A stretch of DNA of 8,768 nucleotides from Pseudomonadales bacterium (GTDB lineage Bacteria; Pseudomonadota; Gammaproteobacteria; Pseudomonadales; Pseudohongiellaceae), in contig JAITMI010000255.1 of NCBI GenBank assembly GCA_031277435.1, forward strand, positions 1-8,768, written 5' to 3'. Both the position numbers and the translations under genes were made by a program. Of this stretch, positions 1-5,968 are shown piece by piece (within the stretch, counting starts at the first letter, position 1; the number at the start of each line of letters is the position of its first letter). A model generated the notes under the pieces. It had not been told where the DNA came from. It did no database searches and worked only from the letters and a program-made list of their open reading frames with translations.

Positions 1-285
<285 letters not shown>

Positions 286-292
286 ACAAGCC

Positions 293-2725
293 TCACTCAT
301 ACCGCAGCGCCAACACCGGCCTCTGGCTCGCCGCCTTCGCTACCGTGCCGGCTACCGTCACCCACGCGATGCACAGCGTGATGATGCCGCCGCCGATGAA
401 GATCAGCGGCGTGAGATCGATGCGGTAGGCGAAACTCGCGAGCCAGCGGTTCATGGCGAGGTAGGCGATGGGCCACCCGATGAGGTTCGATAGCAGCACC
501 AGTTTGCTGAAGTTGTTGGTGAAGAGCAGCACGATACTCCACAGCGACGCGCCCATTACCTTGCGCACGCCGATTTCCTTGGTGCGCAGCAAGGCGTCGT
601 AGGACGCGAGGCCATAGAGCCCCATGCAGGTGATGGCGATGGCCAAGAGCGCGAAAGCCGCCAGCACCGTGCCTTGGCGTTCTTCGCCGCGGTAGAGGCC
701 AGCCAACTCATCATTCAAAAAATAACGCGACATGGCTTGCCCAGGGTGCAGGTTTTTCCAGGTGGCGTCGATATAGGCCAGCGTATTCGGCAAGTCAGTG
801 CCGCTCAGCTTGAGCGTTGCCATGCGCAAACCGGCGCGGGTTGACGTGGTTATCCTGGCGGCGGCTTCCGGCGGAATCACATAGGCAATCGGCCCGCGCG
901 GCGCCTGCACCGAACCGTGCTGCACGTCGGCCACCACGCCAACCACCGTCCCCTGCTCCATGCCGCAGCAGCGCAGGCCCACTTGCTTGCCGAGCGCTTG
1001 TTCTGGCGTCCAACCCAAATTCCGCGCGGCCAGTTCATTGAGAATGAACGATCCACCACGTTCGGTGGTCGGCACATCCATGCTGAAATCGCGCGAGAAG
1101 GTGCGGCCCGCCAACAGCCTTATGCCGTAGTTTTCCATGTAATCGAAATCCACGAACATCACCGGCATGGTGCGATTGTCCGCTCCGCCCTCGTAATCAA
1201 TGTTGTAAACGGAACCTACCGGCGCCGTGGGCAGCGACGCCGAGGCCGCTACCGACAGGATTTGCGGATTATTCAACCATTGTTGTTTGAGCAAATCCCA
1301 ATCACGCCCCAGGCCTGTAGCGCCCGCGTCCACCACCAGCAGCCGTTCTTTGTCGTAACCCAGTTCAATGTCGCGCGCATACATGAGCTGCGCTTGAATC
1401 GTCGCGGTAGCGATCAGCAAGGCCACCGCGGCGGCGAACTGAAGCACGATGAGCGCCTTGCGTAAACTTTGCCCCTCAGCGCTGGAACCTTTCGCGCCGC
1501 GCAGCACCGCAGCCGCCGGGAACGAGGCCAAATAAAACGCCGGATAAGCGCCCGCCACCAGGCTCATACCCAGCATGAGCGGCGGCAGCATCCACCAATT
1601 GGCCGCCAGGTCCAGCTTCAATTGTTGATCGATCAATACATTAAACAGCGGCAGCAGCAATTCCGCGAACACCAAGCCCAGCAATACCGCCAGCGCCGTC
1701 AACAACAATGCCTCGCCCAAAAACTGCAAGGCGATTTGAGCTTTGCTGGCGCCGAGCGCCTTGCGCACGCCAACTTCACGAGCGCGGCGCGTGGCGCGCA
1801 CCGTCGCCAGGTTCATGAAGTTGATGCTGGCGACCAGAAGCACCACGATAGCGATGGCGATGAAGGCGCGCACCGTGCTCATGCTGTTGCCGGCCTTCAA
1901 ATCATTGCGGCGGCCCGAATTCAGGTGAATATCGGCCACCGGCGTAGCGATGAAGGAAATGATGGCACTGGCGCCCTCGCCCATGTTCCTGTCGATGAAA
2001 CTGGGGAATTGCGCCGCCACGGAGGTGATGGACGCGCCATCACGCAACAGCAGGTAGGTATGAAAAGACTGCATACTCCAGTTACGCAAGGCATTTGGAC
2101 CATATAGACCAGAAACCCAGTCGAGTGGCGCCAGCGCATCGAATTGCAGATGCGTGGCCTCACCGAGGTCCGCCACCACGCCGGTGACGCGCGCGCTACG
2201 CTCGCCTTCCAATTGCACGGTTTCACCCAGCGCATTGCCCGCGCCGAATAAATCGCGCGCGGCGCTTGCCGTCAGCACCAGCGAGGCCGGATCGTTGAGC
2301 GCGGTGGCGGGGTCGCCCGCCAGCCACTCTAAATCGAACAGTTCAAAAAAAGCCGGATCGACCAGGGCCACGCGCCGGGACAAAGGCTCGCCATCTTCAC
2401 GCCGCAGCCAGGTGCGCCAATCCATCAGCCGCGCGGCGGCTTCAATGGCATCCGCCTGCTCCTCTTGCAGCAAGGGCGCTACTTGCGGCGCGTTGGTGGC
2501 CAGCGCGATCCTGGCGCCGCCGTCGTTGGGCTGAATGTCCTGCGCGATACGGTAAATACGCTCGGCCTTGGCGTATTGCCCTTCGTAATTCAGTTCTTGT
2601 TGCACGTACAGCATGATCAGCAAAAAGCAGCAAACGCCGGCGGCCAAGCCCACGATATTGATGACGCTGAAAAGTTTATTTTTCAGCAGGTTTTTACTGG
2701 CGGTAATGAGGTAGTGTTTTAACAT
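293..2725 (-). CDS. ABC transporter permease, tandem FtsX/MacB-type (810 aa)
   Basis: This is the membrane subunit of a type VII (MacB/LolCE-like) ABC exporter in the inner membrane. The N-terminal segment (about residues 18-42) is hydrophobic and is followed by a MacB-type periplasmic domain (about 45-280). A first FtsX domain (about 284-405) carries the signature EVGVRKALGAS at 317-327. A second half begins with a membrane segment at about 424-444, then a second periplasmic domain, and a second FtsX domain (about 686-805) with EIGVRKVMGAS at 717-727. About eight membrane segments are predicted, twice the four of MacB or LolC/E, so one polypeptide may replace a permease dimer. No ATPase domain is fused; that is the separate gene upstream. 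The start is supported by GAGG 8 nt before the ATG. It is the last gene of the adaptor-ATPase-permease operon. Substrate is not deducible. Confidence 0.93.
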   Translation of the reverse strand: MLKHYLITASKNLLKNKLFSVINIVGLAAGVCCFLLIMLYVQQELNYEGQYAKAERIYRIAQDIQPNDGGARIALATNAPQVAPLLQEEQADAIEAAARLMDWRTWLRREDGEPLSRRVALVDPAFFELFDLEWLAGDPATALNDPASLVLTASAARDLFGAGNALGETVQLEGERSARVTGVVADLGEATHLQFDALAPLDWVSGLYGPNALRNWSMQSFHTYLLLRDGASITSVAAQFPSFIDRNMGEGASAIISFIATPVADIHLNSGRRNDLKAGNSMSTVRAFIAIAIVVLLVASINFMNLATVRATRRAREVGVRKALGASKAQIALQFLGEALLLTALAVLLGLVFAELLLPLFNVLIDQQLKLDLAANWWMLPPLMLGMSLVAGAYPAFYLASFPAAAVLRGAKGSSAEGQSLRKALIVLQFAAAVALLIATATIQAQLMYARDIELGYDKERLLVVDAGATGLGRDWDLLKQQWLNNPQILSVAASASLPTAPVGSVYNIDYEGGADNRTMPVMFVDFDYMENYGIRLLAGRTFSRDFSMDVPTTERGGSFILNELAARNLGWTPEQALGKQVGLRCCGMEQGTVVGVVADVQHGSVQAPRGPIAYVIPPEAAARITTSTRAGLRMATLKLSGTDLPNTLAYIDATWKNLHPGQAMSRYFLNDELAGLYRGEERQGTVLAAFALLAIAITCMGLYGLASYDALLRTKEIGVRKVMGASLWSIVLLFTNNFSKLVLLSNLIGWPIAYLAMNRWLASFAYRIDLTPLIFIGGGIITLCIAWVTVAGTVAKAASQRPVLALRYE

Positions 2726-2769
2726 AATGGTTTCCTCGTTATTTTTTATCGCGCGGTTTGGTTTTTTGC

Positions 2770-2793
2770 AGGGGCGGCCGGCCGGTCGCCCCT
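2770..2793. repeat. GC-rich 24-bp palindrome, REP-like
   Basis: The arms AGGGGCGGCCGG and CCGGTCGCCCCT pair over 12 positions with a single G/T non-complementarity. It lies in the 92-bp gap between the ATPase and permease genes. On the transcribed (minus) strand it is followed by an A-rich run, not a U-run, so it is not a standard intrinsic terminator. The sequence resembles short GC-rich interspersed palindromes of the REP type; no second copy is present in this window. In an operon mRNA such a stem could protect upstream message or reduce expression of the downstream gene. Confidence 0.6.
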
Positions 2794-2800
2794 ACGTCGA

Positions 2801-2818
2801 ATCTGGTATAAACCAGAT
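2801..2818 (-). other. Perfect hairpin at the ATPase stop codon
   Basis: ATCTGGT and ACCAGAT form a perfect 7-bp stem around a 4-nt loop (ATAA on the plus strand). The first base of the ATPase TGA stop is part of the stem. There is no U-tract on the minus-strand transcript. Together with the GC-rich palindrome at 2770-2793 it makes two consecutive stems in the ATPase-permease intercistronic mRNA. A role in RNA stability or differential expression is possible but unproven. Confidence 0.5.
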
Positions 2819-3561
2819 CAACCACGCCCTCCCAAAATACTCTCACTCAACACCCGCCCATCGAGCATGTTGATGATGCGCTGTGCATACTCGGCGTGTT
2901 GCTGGCTGTGGGTGACCATGATGACGGTGGTGCCTTCGCGGTTGAGCGTGGTGAGCAAGTCCATCACTTCCTCGCCGTTGCGTGAATCGAGGTTACCGGT
3001 CGGTTCGTCGGCCAGGATCATCGCCGGCTTGCCGACCAAGGCGCGCGCTACCGCCACGCGCTGCTGCTGACCGCCGGAAAGCTGCTGCGGCATGTGATCG
3101 CGGCGGGTGAAAATGCCGACTTTATCCAGCAAGGCATCTACCCGCTCGCGGCGCTCCTTGGCAGGCACTTTTTGATAAAGCAGCGGCAATTCGACGTTGT
3201 CAAATACCGAAAGTTCATCAATCAAATTGAAGCTCTGAAAAATAAAACCGATATTGTGCTTGCGCAGTTGCGCTAGCTTGCGTTCACCGTAGCCGGCGAC
3301 TTGTTCGTCGATAAAGCCGTATTCACCGCCATCGACATTGTCGAGCAGGCCGATGATGTTGAGCAGCGTGGACTTGCCGCAGCCAGAAGGCCCCATGATC
3401 GAGACGAATTCGCCGCGCGTGACATCGATGCTGACTTCGTCGAGCGCCGTGGTTTCGATGTCTTCGGTGCGAAATACTTTTCTGATCTTGCGCAGTGAAA
3501 GTAAGGGGTTTTGCCGTGCTGGAGTTGCTTGCGTCATGGTGTGGGTTCCTGGGTTGTTCAT
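2818..3561 (-). CDS. ABC transporter ATP-binding protein, MacB/LolD family
   Basis: This 247-residue nucleotide-binding subunit energises the exporter at the cytoplasmic face of the inner membrane. All catalytic motifs are intact: Walker A GPSGCGKST at 57-65, Q-loop Q109, signature LSGGQ at 161-165, Walker B MILADE with catalytic E186, D-loop LDS at 191-193, and switch histidine H218 (MVTHS). The length and the insert FNLIDELSVFDNVELPL fit the LolD/MacB/YknY type that pairs with FtsX-like permeases. GAGGAAAA lies 8-10 nt before the chosen ATG. A second in-frame ATG at residue 9 also has an AGGA upstream and could be the true start, since the first eight residues are not conserved family sequence. 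It sits between the adaptor gene (94-bp gap) and the permease gene (92-bp gap). Confidence 0.95.
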   Translation of the reverse strand: MNNPGTHTMTQATPARQNPLLSLRKIRKVFRTEDIETTALDEVSIDVTRGEFVSIMGPSGCGKSTLLNIIGLLDNVDGGEYGFIDEQVAGYGERKLAQLRKHNIGFIFQSFNLIDELSVFDNVELPLLYQKVPAKERRERVDALLDKVGIFTRRDHMPQQLSGGQQQRVAVARALVGKPAMILADEPTGNLDSRNGEEVMDLLTTLNREGTTVIMVTHSQQHAEYAQRIINMLDGRVLSESILGGRG

Positions 3562-3578
3562 GGAAGTTTTCCTCTTGG

Positions 3579-3602
3579 TTTGTTATGGCGTAATTTGTTA
3601 TG
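3579..3602 (-). repeat. Direct repeat in the adaptor-ATPase gap
   Basis: TTTGTTATG occurs at 3579-3587 and again at 3594-3602, a 15-bp period, inside the AT-rich 94-bp gap between the adaptor stop and the ATPase start. On the transcript it reads CATAACAAA twice, just upstream of the ATPase Shine-Dalgarno. No hairpin or convincing secondary promoter is visible in this gap. It may be a chance repeat in AT-rich DNA or a small regulatory site. Confidence 0.35.
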
Positions 3603-3655
3603 ACTTAGCTTTGATATTTGTGAGTTGGTACAAATTATTTTTTATATCGTCATCC

Positions 3656-4918
3656 TCACTCCGTGAATTCAATGCGCTGCATGTTGACGAAGGCGGCATA
3701 TTCGGAAATCAATACTTGTTCCCCGGCGGCCAGGCCGCTCAATACTTCAAAGTATTCCGAGTTGCGGCGGCCCAGGCTGATTTCGCGCCTGTAGGCATAG
3801 CGGCCTTCGGCATCGAGCACGAAGGCCCAGTTGCCGCCGGTGTCCTGAAAAAAGCCGCCGCGTGGTAGCAGTAAAGCGCCGCTGGCATCGCCCAACTGCA
3901 TGCGGATTTGCAGGCTCTGGCCGCGGCGGATGTCGCCGGGCGTGGGGCCGCTGAAGCTCATGTCCACCTCGAACTGGCCGTTGAGCACTTGCGGGTAGAC
4001 GCGCGCGACTTGCAGCGGGTAGCTCTTGCCATTCAAGGTGAATTCGCCAAGCTGCCCTTCGCGGGTGCGGGTGATGTAGAACTCGTCCACCAATACCAAA
4101 AGTTTGAAATTATCGACGTCGTCAATCTGCCCCAGCGTTTCGCCGCGCGGTTTCGACTGGCCCAATTCGGAGTTGAAGGAGCTGAGCTGGCCATCGATTG
4201 GCGCGGTGACGACTAACGAATCAAGATTCTTACGGGCAATTTCCAGATTTTTTTGCAATTGCGCCACGCCAGATTCCAGCGATTCTATCTGCGTCATGCG
4301 CATCATTTCGTCTTGCTCCTGGCTTTCGATCGTCACTTCGCGGCGCTGGCGCTGATAAGTCAATTCATCCAGGGTCTGTTGGTAAGCGACGTTCGATAAC
4401 ATGCCGCGCAACAGCAGTTGTTCTTCGCGTGCGTTCTGGCTCTGTAGCTGCTGAATCCGATAGTCGATATCCAGCAGCGTGCTCTTGAGTGAAAGGCGGT
4501 TCTGCTCCATCGCCAGGCGCGTGTTGCGCAGGTTATTGAGCTGTTCGCTCACTTGCGCTTCGCGTGAGATCACGTCGAGCTGCAAGGTGGTGTTGCTCAA
4601 TTCCAAAAGCGGCTGTCCGGCGTGCACCTGAGCGCCGTTTTGCACGAAGATTTTTTCCACCCGTCCACCTTCCTCCGCGTCGAGAAATACCGAGGTGGCC
4701 GGCGTCACCGTGCCGCGCACCGGGATGAAATCCTCAAACCTGCCGGCGCTGACCGTCCCAATGCTGACCCGCTCGCGCTCCACACGGAAGGTGGGGATGG
4801 CGGCATCGCTGAGCGCGCCGTAGCCCACGTAAGCCGCCACCAAGGCCAGCACGGCGGCAAGGCCGAGTTTGATATAAAGCGGCTTGCGGTTTTTTTCGAT
4901 CTTGCGATCCATTCCCAT
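3656..4918 (-). CDS. HlyD/MacA-type periplasmic adaptor (membrane fusion protein)
   Basis: This 420-residue adaptor would link the inner-membrane ABC exporter to an outer-membrane channel (no TolC-like gene is in the window). A cytoplasmic basic stretch (DRKIEKNRKPLY) precedes one membrane anchor at about 17-36. The barrel-sandwich half-motif RGTVTPATSVFLDAEEGGRVEKIFVQNGAQVHAGQPLLEL spans about 68-107 (written here as segments RGTVTPATSVF and GGRVEKIFVQNGAQV). A long heptad-rich coiled-coil hairpin covers about 112-235, the second sandwich half is TAPIDGQLSSF at 238-248, a beta-barrel lies at about 270-340, and the membrane-proximal domain runs to the end. The frame is open back to 5101, but that longer version begins inside the enhancer dyads and has no adaptor-like sequence. 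The ATG at 4918 has AGGAG 6 nt upstream and directly precedes the anchor. It is the first gene of the operon behind a sigma-54 promoter. Confidence 0.93.
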   Translation of the reverse strand: MGMDRKIEKNRKPLYIKLGLAAVLALVAAYVGYGALSDAAIPTFRVERERVSIGTVSAGRFEDFIPVRGTVTPATSVFLDAEEGGRVEKIFVQNGAQVHAGQPLLELSNTTLQLDVISREAQVSEQLNNLRNTRLAMEQNRLSLKSTLLDIDYRIQQLQSQNAREEQLLLRGMLSNVAYQQTLDELTYQRQRREVTIESQEQDEMMRMTQIESLESGVAQLQKNLEIARKNLDSLVVTAPIDGQLSSFNSELGQSKPRGETLGQIDDVDNFKLLVLVDEFYITRTREGQLGEFTLNGKSYPLQVARVYPQVLNGQFEVDMSFSGPTPGDIRRGQSLQIRMQLGDASGALLLPRGGFFQDTGGNWAFVLDAEGRYAYRREISLGRRNSEYFEVLSGLAAGEQVLISEYAAFVNMQRIEFTE

Positions 4919-4924
4919 GAGAGG

Positions 4925-4929
4925 CTCCT
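4925..4929 (-). promoter_or_regulatory. Shine-Dalgarno deciding the adaptor start
   Basis: AGGAG on the minus strand lies 6 nt before the ATG at 4918. It selects this start over the in-frame upstream ATG at 5101, which lies upstream of the predicted transcription start. Confidence 0.75.
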
Positions 4930-4965
4930 GTGCATTGCGCTGATTGAGGAAGTTACCTGTAAACA

Positions 4966-4981
4966 AGCAAGAGCCATGCCA
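4966..4981 (-). promoter_or_regulatory. Sigma-54 (RpoN) -24/-12 promoter of the exporter operon
   Basis: The minus strand reads TTGGCATG-GCTC-TTGCT (the leading T at 4982), against the sigma-54 consensus YTGGCACG-N4-TTGCW. The invariant GG falls at 4980-4979 (-25/-24) and GC at 4968-4967 (-13/-12), with correct spacing. The only departure is T for C in the -24 element, a common variant. The transcription start is predicted near 4955, leaving a leader of about 37 nt that contains the Shine-Dalgarno. An IHF-type site and tandem dyads lie upstream, and an NtrC-family regulator is encoded nearby, all fitting sigma-54 control. Confidence 0.85.
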
Positions 4982-4999
4982 AAACACGAATTCTTTGAA

Positions 5000-5012
5000 A
5001 ATCAATATGTTA
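5000..5012. promoter_or_regulatory. IHF binding site
   Basis: AATCAATATGTTA on the plus strand matches the IHF consensus WATCAANNNNTTR at every defined position. Its centre is about 51 bp upstream of the predicted transcription start, between the sigma-54 promoter and the enhancer dyads. That is where IHF bends DNA at many NtrC-type promoters. Flanking DNA is AT-rich, as usual for such sites. The match is seen directly; binding is inferred. Confidence 0.7.
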
Positions 5013-5044
5013 GGGAAATTCAGGCTTCTCTCACCCCTGCAATG

Positions 5045-5081
5045 TGTCCGCTGGCGGACGTTTTTCGTCCGGATACGGACA
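5045..5081. promoter_or_regulatory. Tandem dyads: candidate enhancer (UAS) for the NtrC-family regulator
   Basis: Two copies of the palindrome GTCCG-N4-CGGAC lie at 5046-5059 and 5067-5080. Their centres are 21 bp apart (two helical turns), separated by a T5 tract, so both face the same side of the helix. The first dyad extends to a perfect 6+2+6 palindrome (GTCCGC/GCGGAC). The outer bases also mirror each other (TGTCCG...CGGACG and CGTCCG...CGGACA), so the whole block is palindromic about position 63 of this line (base 5063). Centres fall near -98 and -119 relative to the predicted start, a typical enhancer distance. The most likely ligand is the response regulator encoded at 5969-7363. Confidence 0.75.
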
Positions 5082-5117
5082 CTTCCTCGCTCCAGCCGCA
5101 AGGCACCACCGCGCCTA

Positions 5118-5167
5118 AAATGATACCGAGCCGGGCGTCTGAACTCCTTTCGGCTACGGCATCATTT
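5118..5167. repeat. 50-bp imperfect inverted repeat upstream of vapB
   Basis: The left arm AAATGATACCGAGCCG (5118-5133) pairs with the right arm CGGCTACGGCATCATTT (5151-5167), with one mismatch and one bulged base, around a 17-nt loop. It lies between the enhancer dyads and the vapB Shine-Dalgarno and overlaps or adjoins the -10-like sequences for vapBC. It could be the operator at which a VapBC complex represses its own promoter, since such operators are inverted repeats. On the minus strand the stem is followed by TTTT, so it could also stop transcription running from vapBC towards the exporter operon. A remnant of a small mobile repeat is a third possibility. Confidence 0.6.
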
Positions 5168-5177
5168 AATGTATATT
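5165..5177 (+). promoter_or_regulatory. Possible -10 region of vapBC
   Basis: Two overlapping-scale -10-like hexamers are present, TTTAAT (5165-5170) and TATATT (5172-5177), each 5/6 to TATAAT. No good -35 hexamer is found at 16-18 bp from either, as expected if the promoter is weak or activator-independent recognition relies on the -10. They abut the inverted repeat at 5118-5167, where a repressor would block them. Confidence 0.3.
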
Positions 5178-5193
5178 CCCCCCTCACCACGGT

Positions 5194-5199
5194 AGGAGG
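5194..5199 (+). promoter_or_regulatory. Strong Shine-Dalgarno of vapB
   Basis: A full AGGAGG lies 5 nt before the vapB ATG. It is the strongest ribosome site in the window, while vapC must rely on coupling, consistent with antitoxin being made in excess. Confidence 0.75.
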
Positions 5200-5204
5200 A
5201 CGCA

Positions 5205-5402
5205 ATGCGTACAACTTTGAATCTGGATGAAAACTTGCTGGAGAAAGCCCAGCGGATAACCGAACTGCGCGAAGTGACTACGTTGATTCACTTGGCGCTG
5301 AAAACTCTGGTGGAACGCGAAAGCGCGCGCCGCCTCGCTCGCCTGGGCGGCAGTGAGCCGCACGCAACCGACATTCCACGCCGTCGAGGAGATTCCGCAT
5401 GA
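5205..5402 (+). CDS. vapB: VapB-type antitoxin (ribbon-helix-helix)
   Basis: This 65-residue protein would neutralise VapC and bind DNA to repress the pair. The N-terminus MRTTLNLDENLLEKAQ forms the DNA-contacting strand and first helix of a ribbon-helix-helix fold. A second helix (about residues 24-38, VTTLIHLALKTLVERES) follows. The C-terminal RRLARLGGSEP...DIPRRR matches the toxin-wrapping tail of the DUF2191/VapB family. The length is normal for the family. The start is fixed by AGGAGG 5 nt upstream. Its TGA stop overlaps the vapC ATG (ATGA at 5399-5402), so the two are translationally coupled. Confidence 0.9.
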   Translation: MRTTLNLDENLLEKAQRITELREVTTLIHLALKTLVERESARRLARLGGSEPHATDIPRRRGDSA

Positions 5403-5845
5403 TTCTGGTTGATACCTCCGTTTGGGTCGCGCACCTCAATTCCGGCGACCCTCAGCTCGCGGATCTCTTGGAACAGGGCGAAGTGCTGATGCACCCCTGC
5501 GTGCTTGGCGAGCTGGCCTGCGGCAGCATGCGCAACCGCCGTCAGTTGCTGGACTTCCTCGAAGAACTGCCGCAGGCCATCGTCGCCAGCGATGAAGAAG
5601 TGCTGCAATTCATCGACAACAGCCGTCTGGTGGGCAAAAACCTTGGCTATGTGGAAGCGCAGCTTTTGGCTTCCATGGTACTGAGCGGCTTGCGTTGCCT
5701 GTGGACGCGCGACAAGCGTTTGGCGGAAATCGTGCAATCGCTGGGCTATTTGTACGAGCCCGATGAAATGCCTCCCTACTTGACCACTATCGCTCCCAGC
5801 CAGAGCAATCAGGTCCAAGGCCAAGGCCAGAGCCAGGGAGCGTAA
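5399..5845 (+). CDS. vapC: VapC-type toxin, PIN-domain ribonuclease
   Basis: PIN-domain VapC toxins are Mg-dependent RNases that cut tRNA or rRNA and stop translation. The motif MILVDTSVWV gives the first acidic residue D5. LGELACGS gives E38, YVEAQLLAS gives E86, and WTRDKRL gives D105, completing the four-residue acidic centre. The third position is usually Asp in this subfamily (G-Y-I/V-D-A-H), so E86 and Q88 are conservative but noteworthy changes. Close relatives end shortly after LGYLYEP (about residue 121). This protein has 148 residues, with an extra Gln/Gly-rich tail (QVQGQGQSQGA). It overlaps vapB by 4 nt. The family call is firm; retention of activity with E86 is uncertain. Confidence 0.9.
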   Translation: MILVDTSVWVAHLNSGDPQLADLLEQGEVLMHPCVLGELACGSMRNRRQLLDFLEELPQAIVASDEEVLQFIDNSRLVGKNLGYVEAQLLASMVLSGLRCLWTRDKRLAEIVQSLGYLYEPDEMPPYLTTIAPSQSNQVQGQGQSQGA

Positions 5846-5849
5846 TTCC

Positions 5850-5894
5850 GAGGCGGCCTTGAGCGGCCTCATCGTTGCCCGCCGCGCGGGTAAC
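5850..5894 (+). terminator. Two consecutive hairpins after vapC (possible terminator region)
   Basis: Five bases after the vapC stop, GAGGCGGC and GCGGCCTC (5850-5857, 5863-5870) form a 7-pair stem with one G/G mismatch. Next, GTTGCCCGC and GCGGGTAAC (5874-5882, 5886-5894) form a 9-bp stem with one G-U pair and a 3-nt loop. Neither is followed by a U-tract, so intrinsic termination is doubtful. They still mark the boundary between vapBC and the regulator gene and could serve RNA processing or Rho-linked termination. Confidence 0.35.
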
Positions 5895-5926
5895 AGCGGC
5901 GTACATTTCCTTACCTGAACCCCGTT

Positions 5927-5954
5927 GCATGGTGTACGATTTCGTGCACCTTGC
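5927..5954. promoter_or_regulatory. 28-bp palindrome before the response regulator gene (candidate operator)
   Basis: GGTGTACGA (5931-5939) and TCGTGCACC (5942-5950) are inverted with one mismatch around TT. The symmetry extends outward after one mismatch to GCA/TGC, covering 5927-5954. It contains the -10-like hexamer TACGAT (5935-5940) and ends 14 nt before the likely ATG. The sequence differs from the GTCCG-N4-CGGAC dyads, so it would be read by a different protein or by a different mode of binding. No sigma-54 promoter is visible here, so the regulator gene is probably sigma-70 dependent. Confidence 0.4.
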
Positions 5955-5968
5955 TTCGTGGAACGCTC

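Noticed and set aside
917..2107. Two long plus-strand open frames (182 and 212 residues) opposite the permease gene
   Set aside because: Their sequences are His/Arg/Gln-rich low-complexity shadows of the permease coding strand, with no domain and no start signal.
3562..3655. Internal promoter in the AT-rich adaptor-ATPase gap
   Set aside because: No -35/-10 pair at acceptable spacing was found on the minus strand; only a short direct repeat is evident.
4919..5101. N-terminal extension of the adaptor to an in-frame ATG at 5101 (61 extra residues)
   Set aside because: The extension covers the sigma-54 promoter, IHF site and dyads, lies upstream of the predicted transcription start, and has no adaptor-like sequence. 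The ATG at 4918 has a good Shine-Dalgarno.
5951..5968. TTG at 5951 as the response regulator start
   Set aside because: It adds six residues not expected before a receiver domain, lies in the palindrome arm, and lacks a Shine-Dalgarno. ATG at 5969 is better placed.
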